DNA of 46,988 nucleotides from Candidatus Hydrogenedentota bacterium (GTDB lineage Bacteria; Hydrogenedentota; Hydrogenedentia; Hydrogenedentales; SLHB01), in the NCBI GenBank assembly GCA_019695095.1, contig JAIBAQ010000024.1:1-46988 (forward strand), read 5' to 3'. Of the stretch, positions 8,648 through 16,009 are shown piece by piece (positions within the stretch are counted from its first letter, which is position 1; each line of letters starts with the position of its first letter). The notes beneath the pieces were generated by a model. That model did not search any database, was not told where the DNA came from, and saw only the letters and a program-made list of their open reading frames with translations. The position numbers and the translations under genes were made by a program.

Positions 8648-8856
8648 TCTACCATGTCCCGCAGGCCGAGATCTCGGTTTTGAAAAGCTTTGGCAGGGAC
8701 CCATGCACGCATATACCGCATTTAAATACAGAAAACCCGAAACAAGACGAACAAGGTTGCCGGTAATCGCACCCCATATACGGGCATGCATCCACATGGT
8801 GCCCCAGCGCGTTGTGTAGGAAGGTGCAGCAAACGCGTTCTACCACAAGATATTGC

Positions 8857-8885
8857 TTGACTTATTTGGGAATTCGGACTATAGT
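8857..8885 (+). promoter_or_regulatory. Near-consensus sigma70 promoter of the 36-codon gene
   Basis: TTGACT (8857-8862) and TATAGT (8880-8885) are 17 bases apart, among the best promoter matches in the window. The predicted start near 8892 gives a 230-nt leader before ATG 9122. The remaining stretch 8648-8856 shows nothing I can name. Confidence 0.65.
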
Positions 8886-8989
8886 CTATCTGACGTGATT
8901 TGGGGTGAAGAGTGGTTTTCTTGAATCCCAACGCACACGCAATCACGTATGTGTAACATCAAATGACCTCAGGGGTAATTGAGTTTGTA

Positions 8990-9082
8990 GGGTAGGAAAT
9001 CGCAAAGCGATTTCTAACCCAGCCGTGTGGTACCGATGTTTGACGATCTTAGGCGAGTGTTGATAGAGTGTAGCATCGCCTA
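8990..9082 (+). ncRNA. Structured leader with two hairpins (candidate cis-regulatory RNA)
   Basis: Hairpin 1 spans 8990-9020: GAAATCGC and GCGATTTC pair perfectly around an AAA loop, and the stem continues through a G-U pair and one mismatch to GGG/CCC at the base. Hairpin 2 spans 9050-9082 with perfect TAGGCGA/TCGCCTA arms. Neither is followed by a U run, so they are not terminators. They sit between the 8857 promoter and the GGAGGAG ribosome site of ATG 9122. A regulatory leader or a processed small RNA are both possible; no known riboswitch signature was recognised. Confidence 0.4.
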
Positions 9083-9121
9083 TGACGAGGCATAACGACA
9101 AGAAACGGAGGAGATCACCTA

Positions 9122-9232
9122 ATGAAGCACCTTAAGACCGTCAGCAAGCTGGATCCGAAAATGGCGCACGGACCGGCCGACAGCATCTTCAAGACCATCG
9201 AAGAGAAGGGCAAGGCTCCGAAGGTTAGCTAG
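9122..9232 (+). CDS. 36-residue basic small protein, complete stand-alone gene
   Basis: ATG with an exceptionally strong ribosome site (CGGAGGAGATCACCTA immediately before it) opens 36 codons ending in TAG. The product runs MKHLKTVSKLDPKMAHGP, then ADSIFKTIEEKGKAPKVS: Lys-rich, no signal peptide or membrane segment, no cysteine. Codon use resembles the neighbouring genes (AAG for Lys, ATC for Ile). The gene has its own promoter (8857-8885), a structured 230-nt leader and an intrinsic terminator (9269-9296), so it is a complete transcription unit. I recognise no family and assign no function. A ribosome-associated, DNA-binding or regulatory peptide role would each fit its charge. Confidence 0.65.
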   Translation: MKHLKTVSKLDPKMAHGPADSIFKTIEEKGKAPKVS

Positions 9233-9268
9233 TCTTTTCGACGTAGATCTCGATTTTACTACTAGAGA

Positions 9269-9303
9269 GTGCCTCATACCGCAGGGTGTGGGGCGCTTGT
9301 CTT
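9269..9303 (+). terminator. Intrinsic terminator of the 36-codon gene
   Basis: GTGCCTCATACC (9269-9280) pairs over its whole length, using G-U wobbles, with GGTGTGGGGCGC (9285-9296) around a GCAG loop. TTGTCTTT follows. The position 36 bases after the stop codon supports the small gene as a unit. Confidence 0.65.
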
Positions 9304-9443
9304 TATACTTCACATATGTCAATCTCCTGCCGTCTACCCCCCTCAGCCCCACCATCATCACGCCCGTAGAGGTTACTCCGCTCTCTCCCACTCTATACAG
9401 CGCCCACTACGCATCTCGCTAACGTCCGGAGCGCCTAGGCGCA

Positions 9444-9515
9444 CAACTCCAATAGGTTGCTGCACAAGGAGTTGCACCTCATCTTGACATGAGATGACAC
9501 ATTTCGAGAATGTGT
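9444..9515. other. Cluster of three short hairpins in a non-coding stretch
   Basis: Three consecutive inverted repeats: CAACTCC/GGAGTTG (9444-9450 with 9468-9474), CATCT/AGATG (9480-9484 with 9492-9496) and ACACATT/AATGTGT (9497-9503 with 9509-9515). CAATAGGT at 9450-9457 is the reverse complement of the ACCTATTG box at 9534-9541. The rest of 9304-9752 has no convincing reading frame and holds only the promoter and leader of the prepilin gene at 9753. Confidence 0.35.
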
Positions 9516-9538
9516 GACAGAAGATAGAACCTGACCTA

Positions 9539-9567
9539 TTGACAGAAATTCGACCAAGAGTCATACT
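9539..9567 (+). promoter_or_regulatory. Promoter of prepilin gene 1, with extended -35 box
   Basis: TTGACA (9539-9544) and CATACT (9562-9567) are 17 bases apart. The -35 lies in TGACCTATTGACAGA (9532-9546), which recurs exactly upstream of prepilin gene 2 (11742-11756). The leader is about 180 nt and contains two GGGGACAA copies (9600-9607 and 9627-9634). Confidence 0.6.
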
Positions 9568-9752
9568 GCTACTGGAGACAGGGGGCAAGGTCCTATTGTG
9601 GGGACAAGTCTAGGGAATTCTTGAAAGGGGACAATCTGGCATCAAAGTAGCGCAACCACCCGCCAATTGTGCTTACAGGCACGAAAGGCTCGACTTAATC
9701 GTCTAGGGTTTTCGCTTGCAGTCACAGGCCCAACCTGGGGAGGTCATTTACA

Positions 9753-10634
9753 ATGAACCGCAAGGGCTTTACGTTGATTGAACTGCTTGTAGTAATTGCT
9801 ATCATCGGCATATTGGCTGCTATTCTTCTTCCCGCATTGGCGCGGGCGCGCGAAGCTGCCCGCCGCGCAAGCTGTCAGAACAATCTCAAGCAACTCGGTC
9901 TTGTCATGAAGATGTACGCAAACGAATCCAAAGGAGAGAAGTATCCCAGTCAGCAGAAGTGGGAAGGGGATGCCTGTACCCGTCGCACATTCATTGAGTT
10001 TTTCTTTGACGGTCGCGAGGTGTATCCCGAGTACTTAACGGATATCAACGTTATGGCGTGTCCTTCCGACTCCAATCCCGAAATTGAAACGTGGTACACG
10101 CCTGAAGATGTGAACGCCGGCACGCCAAATCCGTGCAAATTCCGCGCGACGTCTTACAACTACTCGTCATGGGTGCTTTCGGACGAGTTGATGTTGAACA
10201 ATGCGGCAGACAAGAACAACGCTGACCTTACGCTTGCAACTTTCTTGACCTACACAAGCCCCGATTTCCAAGCGGGAATCACCGATCTGCTTCAGAGAAT
10301 CGATGAAGAATGGGGGTCTGCAAGCGTTCCCGATCCGGGCGTCTATCACGAAGACTTTGAGGCCGGCAGCAAGATCGCGTACCGTCTGCGCGAAGGTATC
10401 GAGCGATTCTTTATCTCCGATATCAACAATCCAGCGGCCTCGGCAAAGGCACAGAGCGAAATCTTCGTGATGTACGACGATATCAACACTGGAGAGGTCG
10501 CGTTCATGAACCACATCCCCGGCGGCGGCAACGTGCTGTATATGGATGGACACGTGTCCTTCATCAAGTACCCGGGGGATAGCCCATTTTCTCGCGTTAT
10601 CGCAGTCCTGAATGAGTTTGCATATACCCTCTAG
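9753..10634 (+). CDS. Prepilin-type (DUF1559-like) protein 1 of tandem module A
   Basis: 293 residues. [10 protein letters not shown] at the N-terminus is a type IV prepilin/pseudopilin signal: peptidase cleavage falls between Gly and Phe, Glu5 of the mature protein is present, and [17 protein letters not shown] is the membrane/assembly helix. [18 protein letters not shown] follows, typical of DUF1559-like proteins of Planctomycetes and relatives. The C-terminus has the processing-associated His-to-Asp-Gly motif ([18 protein letters not shown]) with ten residues between His and Asp-Gly. [14 protein letters not shown] is shared with the other two prepilin-type proteins here, while the middle is divergent. 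Expected to be secreted and assembled on a pilus- or T2S-like filament; no machinery genes are in the window. GGGGAGG precedes the start. Followed by a TetR gene. Confidence 0.92.
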   Translation: MNRKGFTLIELLVVIAIIGILAAILLPALARAREAARRASCQNNLKQLGLVMKMYANESKGEKYPSQQKWEGDACTRRTFIEFFFDGREVYPEYLTDINVMACPSDSNPEIETWYTPEDVNAGTPNPCKFRATSYNYSSWVLSDELMLNNAADKNNADLTLATFLTYTSPDFQAGITDLLQRIDEEWGSASVPDPGVYHEDFEAGSKIAYRLREGIERFFISDINNPAASAKAQSEIFVMYDDINTGEVAFMNHIPGGGNVLYMDGHVSFIKYPGDSPFSRVIAVLNEFAYTL

Positions 10635-10688
10635 TCTCAATAAAGATATATGCAGGTTGATCATGACCTGTCGTAGACGTCATTCTTT

Positions 10689-10717
10689 GTGGAGCGGCCG
10701 CGAGTCGGCCGCTCCAC
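10689..10717. repeat. Perfect 12-bp-stem hairpin between prepilin gene 1 and its TetR gene
   Basis: GTGGAGCGGCCG (10689-10700), loop CGAGT, CGGCCGCTCCAC (10706-10717): a GC-rich, fully complementary stem. It lacks a U run on either strand, so it is not a standard intrinsic terminator. It may stabilise the upstream prepilin mRNA, mark a processing point or reduce read-through into the regulator gene. Confidence 0.6.
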
Positions 10718-10783
10718 GCATACACGAAGCATCGCACGGCCTCACGTACCGGCACCTGGGCAAGTAGAGGAGGCAGCGAAACC

Positions 10784-11581
10784 ATGGTTAACCAGGATGG
10801 TGACCACAGCGTAATGACGCAAAAGAGCAGCAGCGGCAAGCAACGTGAAATCCAGATGAGAGACGATCTCTTCTTGCGCGTTGCCCGAGACATCCTCCTT
10901 GAGGACGGCTATCACGGCCTGACAATGGCTCGTATCGCCAGCGTCACGCGCTTCTCCAAGGGAACGCTCTATAATCGTTTCACATGCAAGGAAGACCTGG
11001 TCGTTGAACTGGCCTGCCGGTGCCGGGAAGAACGCATTGCGATGGTAGACCGCGCAATGCGCTACGAGGGACGCCCGCGAGAACGGATGGTCGCCATCGG
11101 CGAAGCGGCCGAGCACTTCGCCCGCTTGTACCCAGAGAGTATTCGAGTCCTTCACATCATTGACGCCGAAGCCGTGCTGGAGAAGGTCCCGGAGAAGCAG
11201 CGCAGCAGGCTAAAAACCTACGATGAGCGAGTCTTCGCCGCTATGGCCGACCTAATTGAAGAGGCTATTTCCTTAAAGGATCTCGCGCTTCCCCCTCGAA
11301 CAACCGTCCGCGAAATCTGTTTCGCACTGTGGGCGCTTGTCGATGGCGGCGCCTCGGCCCGTCTTGGAGGTCTCCCCCTTGAGGCATTGGGCATCGCAGA
11401 CTCATTCGGCGCCATTGCGCGCGGGTGCCACTATCTCATGGACGGATTGGGTTGGAGGCCGCTCACGACGGAAATCAACTACAGTCTTGTCAGCAGGCAA
11501 ATACGGGATACTCTTCTTTCCGAAGAAGCGAAGCGCGTGACCGAGATGCAGTCCTTTCAGACGGTGCTCGCTAGACCATAA
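10784..11581 (+). CDS. TetR/AcrR-family transcriptional regulator of module A
   Basis: 265 residues; ATG with AGAGGAGG about ten bases upstream. The N-terminal helix-turn-helix (DGYHGLTMARIASVTRFSKG, then LYNRF) is a standard TetR DNA-binding domain, followed by an all-helical ligand domain. Segments RPRERMVAIGEA, RVLHIIDAEAVLEKV, FALWALVDGGASA and FGAIARGCHYLMDG recur almost unchanged in the regulator at 13050, showing the two are paralogues. It lies 150 bases after a prepilin-type gene on the same strand, a pairing repeated in the next module, which suggests it controls surface-filament expression or responds to the same cue. Ligand unknown. A short variable N-terminal extension distinguishes it from its paralogue. 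Confidence 0.92.
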   Translation: MVNQDGDHSVMTQKSSSGKQREIQMRDDLFLRVARDILLEDGYHGLTMARIASVTRFSKGTLYNRFTCKEDLVVELACRCREERIAMVDRAMRYEGRPRERMVAIGEAAEHFARLYPESIRVLHIIDAEAVLEKVPEKQRSRLKTYDERVFAAMADLIEEAISLKDLALPPRTTVREICFALWALVDGGASARLGGLPLEALGIADSFGAIARGCHYLMDGLGWRPLTTEINYSLVSRQIRDTLLSEEAKRVTEMQSFQTVLARP

Positions 11582-11593
11582 GGGTCTGATGCG

Positions 11594-11620
11594 CTGGCAA
11601 GCAGCTCGCTCCGGTTTTTT
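11594..11620 (+). terminator. Weak intrinsic terminator after TetR of module A
   Basis: CTGG and AGC pair with GCT and CCGG (11594-11614, two-base bulge, loop AGCTC), directly followed by TTTTTT (11615-11620). It sits 13 bases after the TetR stop codon. From here to 12051 the only features seen are the promoter and leader of prepilin gene 2. Confidence 0.45.
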
Positions 11621-11741
11621 CCCAAGTCCCTACTATTATTGACTTTCCTGCAACAACCAATCCCCAAACTTCTGCTGTATGCCGCTGACTGCGGCGCGCT
11701 TGGACGTGAAGTAGCGCGATATTGACTTCGCGTTCACAAAA

Positions 11742-11780
11742 TGACCTATTGACAGATTAAAGACCTCGATATACTATACT
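11742..11780 (+). promoter_or_regulatory. Promoter of prepilin gene 2, sharing the extended -35 box
   Basis: TGACCTATTGACAGA (11742-11756) is identical to the box before prepilin gene 1. TTGACA is at 11749-11754. The -10 region has two overlapping TATACT copies (11770-11775 and 11775-11780), at 15 and 20 bases from the -35, so the exact -10 is uncertain. The leader would be about 270 nt. Confidence 0.55.
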
Positions 11781-12051
11781 GACGCTGCGTCATAATGTGC
11801 ACGACGAGTCTTGCGCGCTCGGGTTCACTATCGAGTATTGCAGACGCAGCCGCACCGTATCCATTCGGCCAGACAAGTCACGAGATGCCTCGGGGGAGGA
11901 ATGGGCTTGTGCCAACGGAAGGAAGAAAGGGGGTATCGAGAACTCAGGCTTGACCAGCCTGTATCCACCTAGCCAATCGACGCGTATAGCCTTACTCAAG
12001 TTGTGCCTTCAAGTATTTTCGTAATACCCGAAACGGGGGAGGAAAGAAGTA

Positions 12052-12939
12052 ATGCATCGCAAGGGATTTACGCTGATTGAATTACTTGTGGTGATCGCGA
12101 TCATTGGAATTCTGGCCGCCATATTGTTGCCTGCACTGGCCAGGGCTCGTGAAGCGGCGCGCCGCGCTAGCTGCGCAAACAATCTCAAACAGTTGGGCCT
12201 AGTCTTCAAAATGTACTCCGGTGAGTCAAAAGGAGAGAAGTTCCCGACCAATCACATGTGGTCACGCGGAGTGGTTGCCGGACAGTGCGTTCCCTCAAAT
12301 GAATTCCGCGCAGCGCCGAACGGTATGGCGGTGTTCCCTGAATACCTGACGGACATCAATGTCCTTGAATGCCCATCCGATGCCACGTACCAGCAAGAAA
12401 TTGAAGACTTTAAGACAGGCGGAGAGTTCGATCCGTGCACGTTCGATGCCCGTTCGTATATTTACATCGGCTGGCTGCTTACGCCGAAAGTTCTCATGGC
12501 AGACCCGACATTGGAGAACGACGCGGCCATCACGGCGGACAATGTCATAGGCTATCTCAATTTGGATGCGGGCGTGGCCATGAACGACATGCTTGACCTG
12601 GCAAATGAGTTTCCCACGACGTTGGATGCCTCAATCTATGACGAAGACCTTTCGGAAGGCAGCGTAACTGCGTATCGTCTCCGCGAAGGTATTGAACGGT
12701 TCCTGATTTCCGACATCAACAATGCCGCGGCGAGCGCCAGGGCCCAGAGCGAAATCTACGTCATGCATGACGACGTAAGCGGCAACTGGATCGGAAACTT
12801 CAATCACGTTCCCGGCGGTGGAAACGTGCTCTATCTGGACGGCCATGTAAGCTTCATCAGGTATCCCGGCGATTCGCCATTCTCTCGCTTCTTTGGATGC
12901 TTCATGTCCACAGTCAACTCGATTAAGAGTCCGGCTTGA
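12052..12939 (+). CDS. Prepilin-type (DUF1559-like) protein 2 of tandem module B
   Basis: 295 residues, paralogue of the protein at 9753. The N-terminal 60 residues are nearly identical ([11 protein letters not shown] signal, [17 protein letters not shown] helix, [23 protein letters not shown]). The C-terminal block ([41 protein letters not shown]) is also conserved. The central part (about residues 70-215) is clearly different from protein 1 but shares [12 protein letters not shown] with protein 3 at 31223, so proteins 2 and 3 are closer to each other than to protein 1. GGGGGAGGA precedes the start. The gene is followed by a strong terminator and then the second TetR gene. Expected to be processed by a prepilin peptidase and assembled at the surface. 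Confidence 0.92.
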   Translation: MHRKGFTLIELLVVIAIIGILAAILLPALARAREAARRASCANNLKQLGLVFKMYSGESKGEKFPTNHMWSRGVVAGQCVPSNEFRAAPNGMAVFPEYLTDINVLECPSDATYQQEIEDFKTGGEFDPCTFDARSYIYIGWLLTPKVLMADPTLENDAAITADNVIGYLNLDAGVAMNDMLDLANEFPTTLDASIYDEDLSEGSVTAYRLREGIERFLISDINNAAASARAQSEIYVMHDDVSGNWIGNFNHVPGGGNVLYLDGHVSFIRYPGDSPFSRFFGCFMSTVNSIKSPA

Positions 12940-12972
12940 TAGTGACTGCTTTTGCTGAATGAATTTCACATA

Positions 12973-13000
12973 GCGGGGGGCAACCTCTGCCCCCCGCTTT
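12973..13000 (+). terminator. Strong intrinsic terminator after prepilin gene 2
   Basis: GCGGGGGGCA (12973-12982) and TGCCCCCCGC (12988-12997) form a perfect 10-bp stem with loop ACCTC, followed by TTT. It separates the prepilin gene from the TetR gene at 13050, which therefore probably has its own promoter or depends on read-through. Confidence 0.7.
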
Positions 13001-13049
13001 CCATTAGTCCCGAGAACTTAAAAGAGTTGGGCTCAAGTCCGGAATTATC

Positions 13050-13814
13050 ATGACTACGGTCTCTGGCAAACAGCGCGAACTCCGACAACGCGACGACCTC
13101 TTTCTTCGGCTGGCGCAAGCCATGTTGCTCAGCGACGGGTATCATGGCCTGACCATGAGCCGGATAGCCGAGGCCGCGCGGTTTTCGAAGGGCACTGTCT
13201 ACGCGAGATTTGCGTGCAAAGAGGAACTCGTTGCGGAATTGGGCTTTCGGTGCACGCAAAAGCGCCTGGAGATGATTGAACGCTGCGTGCAGTTTCCTGG
13301 CAGGCCGCGAGAACGAATGGTTGCGCTGGGAGAAGCAACGGAACACTTCTTCCGCTTGTACCCCGACGAACTCCGGGTCATTCACATCATTGACGCGGAG
13401 GCCGTGCTCGAGAAAGTATCCGAAGAGCAGCGTGCCCGAATGAAGTCCGCCGACTTGCGCGTGTTCGAAATCATGTCTTCCATTATCGTGGATGCCGTGG
13501 ACTGCGGTGACTTGGTATTGCCTGCCCGCAGCAGTCCGGCAGAATTGTGCTTCGCGTTGTGGGGGCTTGTCGATGGTGGGGCCAGTGCCGTTCTCGGTGG
13601 CCTGCCTCTCTCCCATCTTGGGATTTCGGATTCGTACGGAGCGATCGCTCGTGGATGCCACCTGCTTATGGATGGCTCCGGCTGGCATCCACTCTCCAGC
13701 GAGTGGCAATACAGCACCGTCGCCCGTCAGATTCGCGAGGCGGTTCTATCCGACGAGGCGCGGCAGGTATCTTCCCGTCTGGCTCGCCAAGCACAAGACG
13801 TCTCGGCAAGCTGA
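13050..13814 (+). CDS. TetR/AcrR-family transcriptional regulator of module B
   Basis: 254 residues, paralogue of the regulator at 10784. The HTH (DGYHGLTMSRIAEAARFSKG, then VYARF) and the ligand-domain blocks RPRERMVALGEA, RVIHIIDAEAVLEKV, FALWGLVDGGASA and GISDSYGAIARGCHLLMDG align without gaps. The recognition-helix region differs at several positions (SVTRFSKGTLYNRF versus EAARFSKGTVYARF), so operator preference may have diverged. It lies 110 bases after prepilin gene 2, beyond a terminator, in the same order as module A. The ribosome site is weak (GGA eight bases before ATG). The stop is ten bases from the convergent yjbQ stop. Confidence 0.92.
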   Translation: MTTVSGKQRELRQRDDLFLRLAQAMLLSDGYHGLTMSRIAEAARFSKGTVYARFACKEELVAELGFRCTQKRLEMIERCVQFPGRPRERMVALGEATEHFFRLYPDELRVIHIIDAEAVLEKVSEEQRARMKSADLRVFEIMSSIIVDAVDCGDLVLPARSSPAELCFALWGLVDGGASAVLGGLPLSHLGISDSYGAIARGCHLLMDGSGWHPLSSEWQYSTVARQIREAVLSDEARQVSSRLARQAQDVSAS

Positions 13815-13824
13815 GTCATTTCGC

Positions 13825-14223
13825 CTACTCAGATCGCAAGCACTGAATCCATACTTTTCGCGATCGGGGCCCATCGAACTCGCAGAAATAGACGGACTGC
13901 CACGTGCCCAACTGAATCCGCCCGCTCTTAACGAGTACCTGCTGGCTGAAGCCCATCATGCACGCTTTCACGTGCGCCGCCGCGTTTCCCTCCGCGTGGG
14001 CATAGCCCGCGTCCCACGGCACGACTCGATTCAGTGCCGTCTTCATGTCCGCGACCACGTCGGGATCGGCGTTTTCGTTGATCGTTATGCCGGCTGTCGT
14101 GTGTGGGACGAAGACCACGCACACGCCATCCTTGACCTTCGCTTCATCCACGGCGCGCTGCACGTGACGGTCAATGTTGACGAACTGGCAGTGTTCCGTG
14201 GTCCGTATGTTAATTTCGGTCAT
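13825..14223 (-). CDS. yjbQ: YjbQ/UPF0047 family protein
   Basis: 132 residues from ATG 14223, with GGGAGGAG seven bases upstream; an upstream in-frame ATG adds nine residues but lacks a ribosome site. The whole chain matches the UPF0047/YjbQ family: VFVPHTTAGITINENADPDV, the WDAGYAHAEGNAAAHVKACMMG segment and the C-terminal GTWQSVYFCEFDGPR. YjbQ homologues have been reported to have weak thiamine-phosphate synthase activity and carry the annotation secondary thiamine-phosphate synthase; the physiological role remains open. It is a small cytosolic beta-barrel protein that forms trimers in solved relatives. It lies 118 bases downstream of the ABC permease gene on the same strand and converges with the TetR gene. 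Confidence 0.92.
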   Translation of the reverse strand: MTEINIRTTEHCQFVNIDRHVQRAVDEAKVKDGVCVVFVPHTTAGITINENADPDVVADMKTALNRVVPWDAGYAHAEGNAAAHVKACMMGFSQQVLVKSGRIQLGTWQSVYFCEFDGPRSRKVWIQCLRSE

Positions 14224-14341
14224 GCTTTGACTCCTCCCAAGAGGAATCATAGCAATTCACGGCTTCGGTGCGCGCGTCACGAGTGCGTACCTCATGATCC
14301 AGAGTACCGCTGCATTCATCGAGTGTAATGTGACCAGAATA

Positions 14342-16009
14342 TCAGTACTCAGATTCGTTCAGGTTTCGTAAACCCAAACGCATCGGAAGCAGCGTGACCG
14401 TTGCACTCAGGACTGTCATAAAAGCGATCACCAGGCCCAACGCCATCCAGAAACGGGGCGTATGGCCGGCGTCCTGAATGCTTCCCCAGAACAGGATAAC
14501 CGCCTGCGCGCCGACGATCAGGACTATGTACGCCATGCTGAGGAGAAAATTGAGGGTCCCCCCCATCCCCGACACAATTCGAGCGGGATTGTCTTCCTGA
14601 AAGTTTGGGTAGAGACTACCGAGTCCGACTGCCAGTCCTGACAATCCGAAATTGGTGATGACGATACTGTACAGGGCAAGGGCGAAGGCTATCGGCTCGA
14701 CCTGAAGCATATAGCAGGTTAAAGCGACGAGAGAGATGGTAAACGTGGACGTTGTACACACGCTGAGCCAAAACTTCTGCCAGACTATTTGCCGGAACGT
14801 CACCGGTGCCAGTCCCAACACCCAGAAGCGACGGCCCTCAAGGCTGATGAGCGGGAAGATGAAGCGACTGGTAAGCGTCGCCAAAATCAGCGTACACGCC
14901 GCGATGTTCAAACAAACCATCCAATTGCGATACAAAGGTGTGTCGAAAGCGGCCGCGCGGTCTTTCAAGCTGGCAACGTAGAGCGCCATGATTCCAAAGA
15001 AGATCACAAACTGCGACCACTGGCTGGGTTCGCGCCAAAAGAGCTTAATGTCCTTGATGACCAGTGCGCGGTGCGGCTCTCGGAGCGGTCTGAGCAGCGA
15101 GTCGATACGCCCAAGCAAGCCGCTGCCCGGTGCACGCCGGGAAAGCTGGTGCCCCATGAGGCTGGACCATCCCGGATAGAACAACGCATGCGCAAGCATT
15201 GCCCCAAGCATGACAGACATGAATGCCGTAGAAACCAGCATGAGCAACCAGAAGAGCGCGTCCGCATACTCTCCCCTACCCGCTGCCAAAACGCCCGCCG
15301 AGGCCCAGTGACTCGGAAGGAACCAGGATTGCGTGCGGGACATGGCATCGAGGACGACGGATTCCGACAGCTTGACAGAATTCAAGCGGTCGCGAAGGTA
15401 AAAGAACAGGAAGACGACGGATAGCGCGCCAGCACCAATCATGCTGCCGCGTGGAAGGCGAGGAAAGATGCGCACGAGTAGCATCGCAATCACGGAACCG
15501 ACTGCCGCGGGTATGGTCACGTAGGGCACGTAGCAAGCGATCGAAGCCGCATAGAATGGGAGCGGTGCTTTGACCACAAGCCCGTACGCCAGGATTAGCG
15601 GCGATCCCAGGTAGGCGGAGGCCCAAGAGCTGAATGCAATGCATTCAACCAGACGCCCAAGATAGAACTCCCACCACGGCAAGGGGGCGTGGATCAGATA
15701 GGCTACCTCTTGCGAGCGATACAAAGTCGAAAACGCAATCAGCACGTTCGAGAAAATGAGCATGAAGAACAGAGCCAAGGCAAACACCGAAAGCAGACGG
15801 TTCATCACCAGATTGCCGAGGTTCAGCGAAGCCTCGAAACCCCTGAGCCAATTGAACGCTTCGGAAAAAGCCCAAAACGCGCCAACCCAAAGTAGAATGG
15901 CGGAAACAGAAACGACGGCCACTTTCAGCTTCGATTCATTGCGGACCGAAGCAATCTGATTCCGGGCGATACGGCCTTTGGCCCACAGCAGCGCGCCGAT
16001 GCGAGTCAT
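14342..16009 (-). CDS. ABC exporter permease, multi-spanning membrane protein
   Basis: 555 residues with about ten to twelve hydrophobic segments, including VAVVSVSAILLWVGAFWAF near the start, LLSVFALALFFMLIFSNVLI, ILYGLVV-type segments in the middle and FWMALGLVIAFMTVLSATVT at the end. There is no ATP-binding motif; the gene begins inside the end of the ATPase gene (four-base ATGA overlap at 16006-16009), so the two form one transporter. The length and layout match the large single-chain permeases annotated as putative ABC exporters in Planctomycetes and relatives. Substrate is unknown. The cytoplasmic loop around LLRPLREPHRALVIKDIKLF is a likely ATPase-contact region. Confidence 0.85.
   Translation of the reverse strand: MTRIGALLWAKGRIARNQIASVRNESKLKVAVVSVSAILLWVGAFWAFSEAFNWLRGFEASLNLGNLVMNRLLSVFALALFFMLIFSNVLIAFSTLYRSQEVAYLIHAPLPWWEFYLGRLVECIAFSSWASAYLGSPLILAYGLVVKAPLPFYAASIACYVPYVTIPAAVGSVIAMLLVRIFPRLPRGSMIGAGALSVVFLFFYLRDRLNSVKLSESVVLDAMSRTQSWFLPSHWASAGVLAAGRGEYADALFWLLMLVSTAFMSVMLGAMLAHALFYPGWSSLMGHQLSRRAPGSGLLGRIDSLLRPLREPHRALVIKDIKLFWREPSQWSQFVIFFGIMALYVASLKDRAAAFDTPLYRNWMVCLNIAACTLILATLTSRFIFPLISLEGRRFWVLGLAPVTFRQIVWQKFWLSVCTTSTFTISLVALTCYMLQVEPIAFALALYSIVITNFGLSGLAVGLGSLYPNFQEDNPARIVSGMGGTLNFLLSMAYIVLIVGAQAVILFWGSIQDAGHTPRFWMALGLVIAFMTVLSATVTLLPMRLGLRNLNESEY

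Noticed and set aside
9600-9634. GGGGACAA direct repeats as remnants of a transposable element
   Set aside because: Only eight bases, 27 apart, with no target duplication, inverted ends or transposase.
9568-9752. Cyclic-di-GMP riboswitch in the long prepilin leaders
   Set aside because: None of the three leaders contains the GEMM core segments; long leader alone is not evidence.
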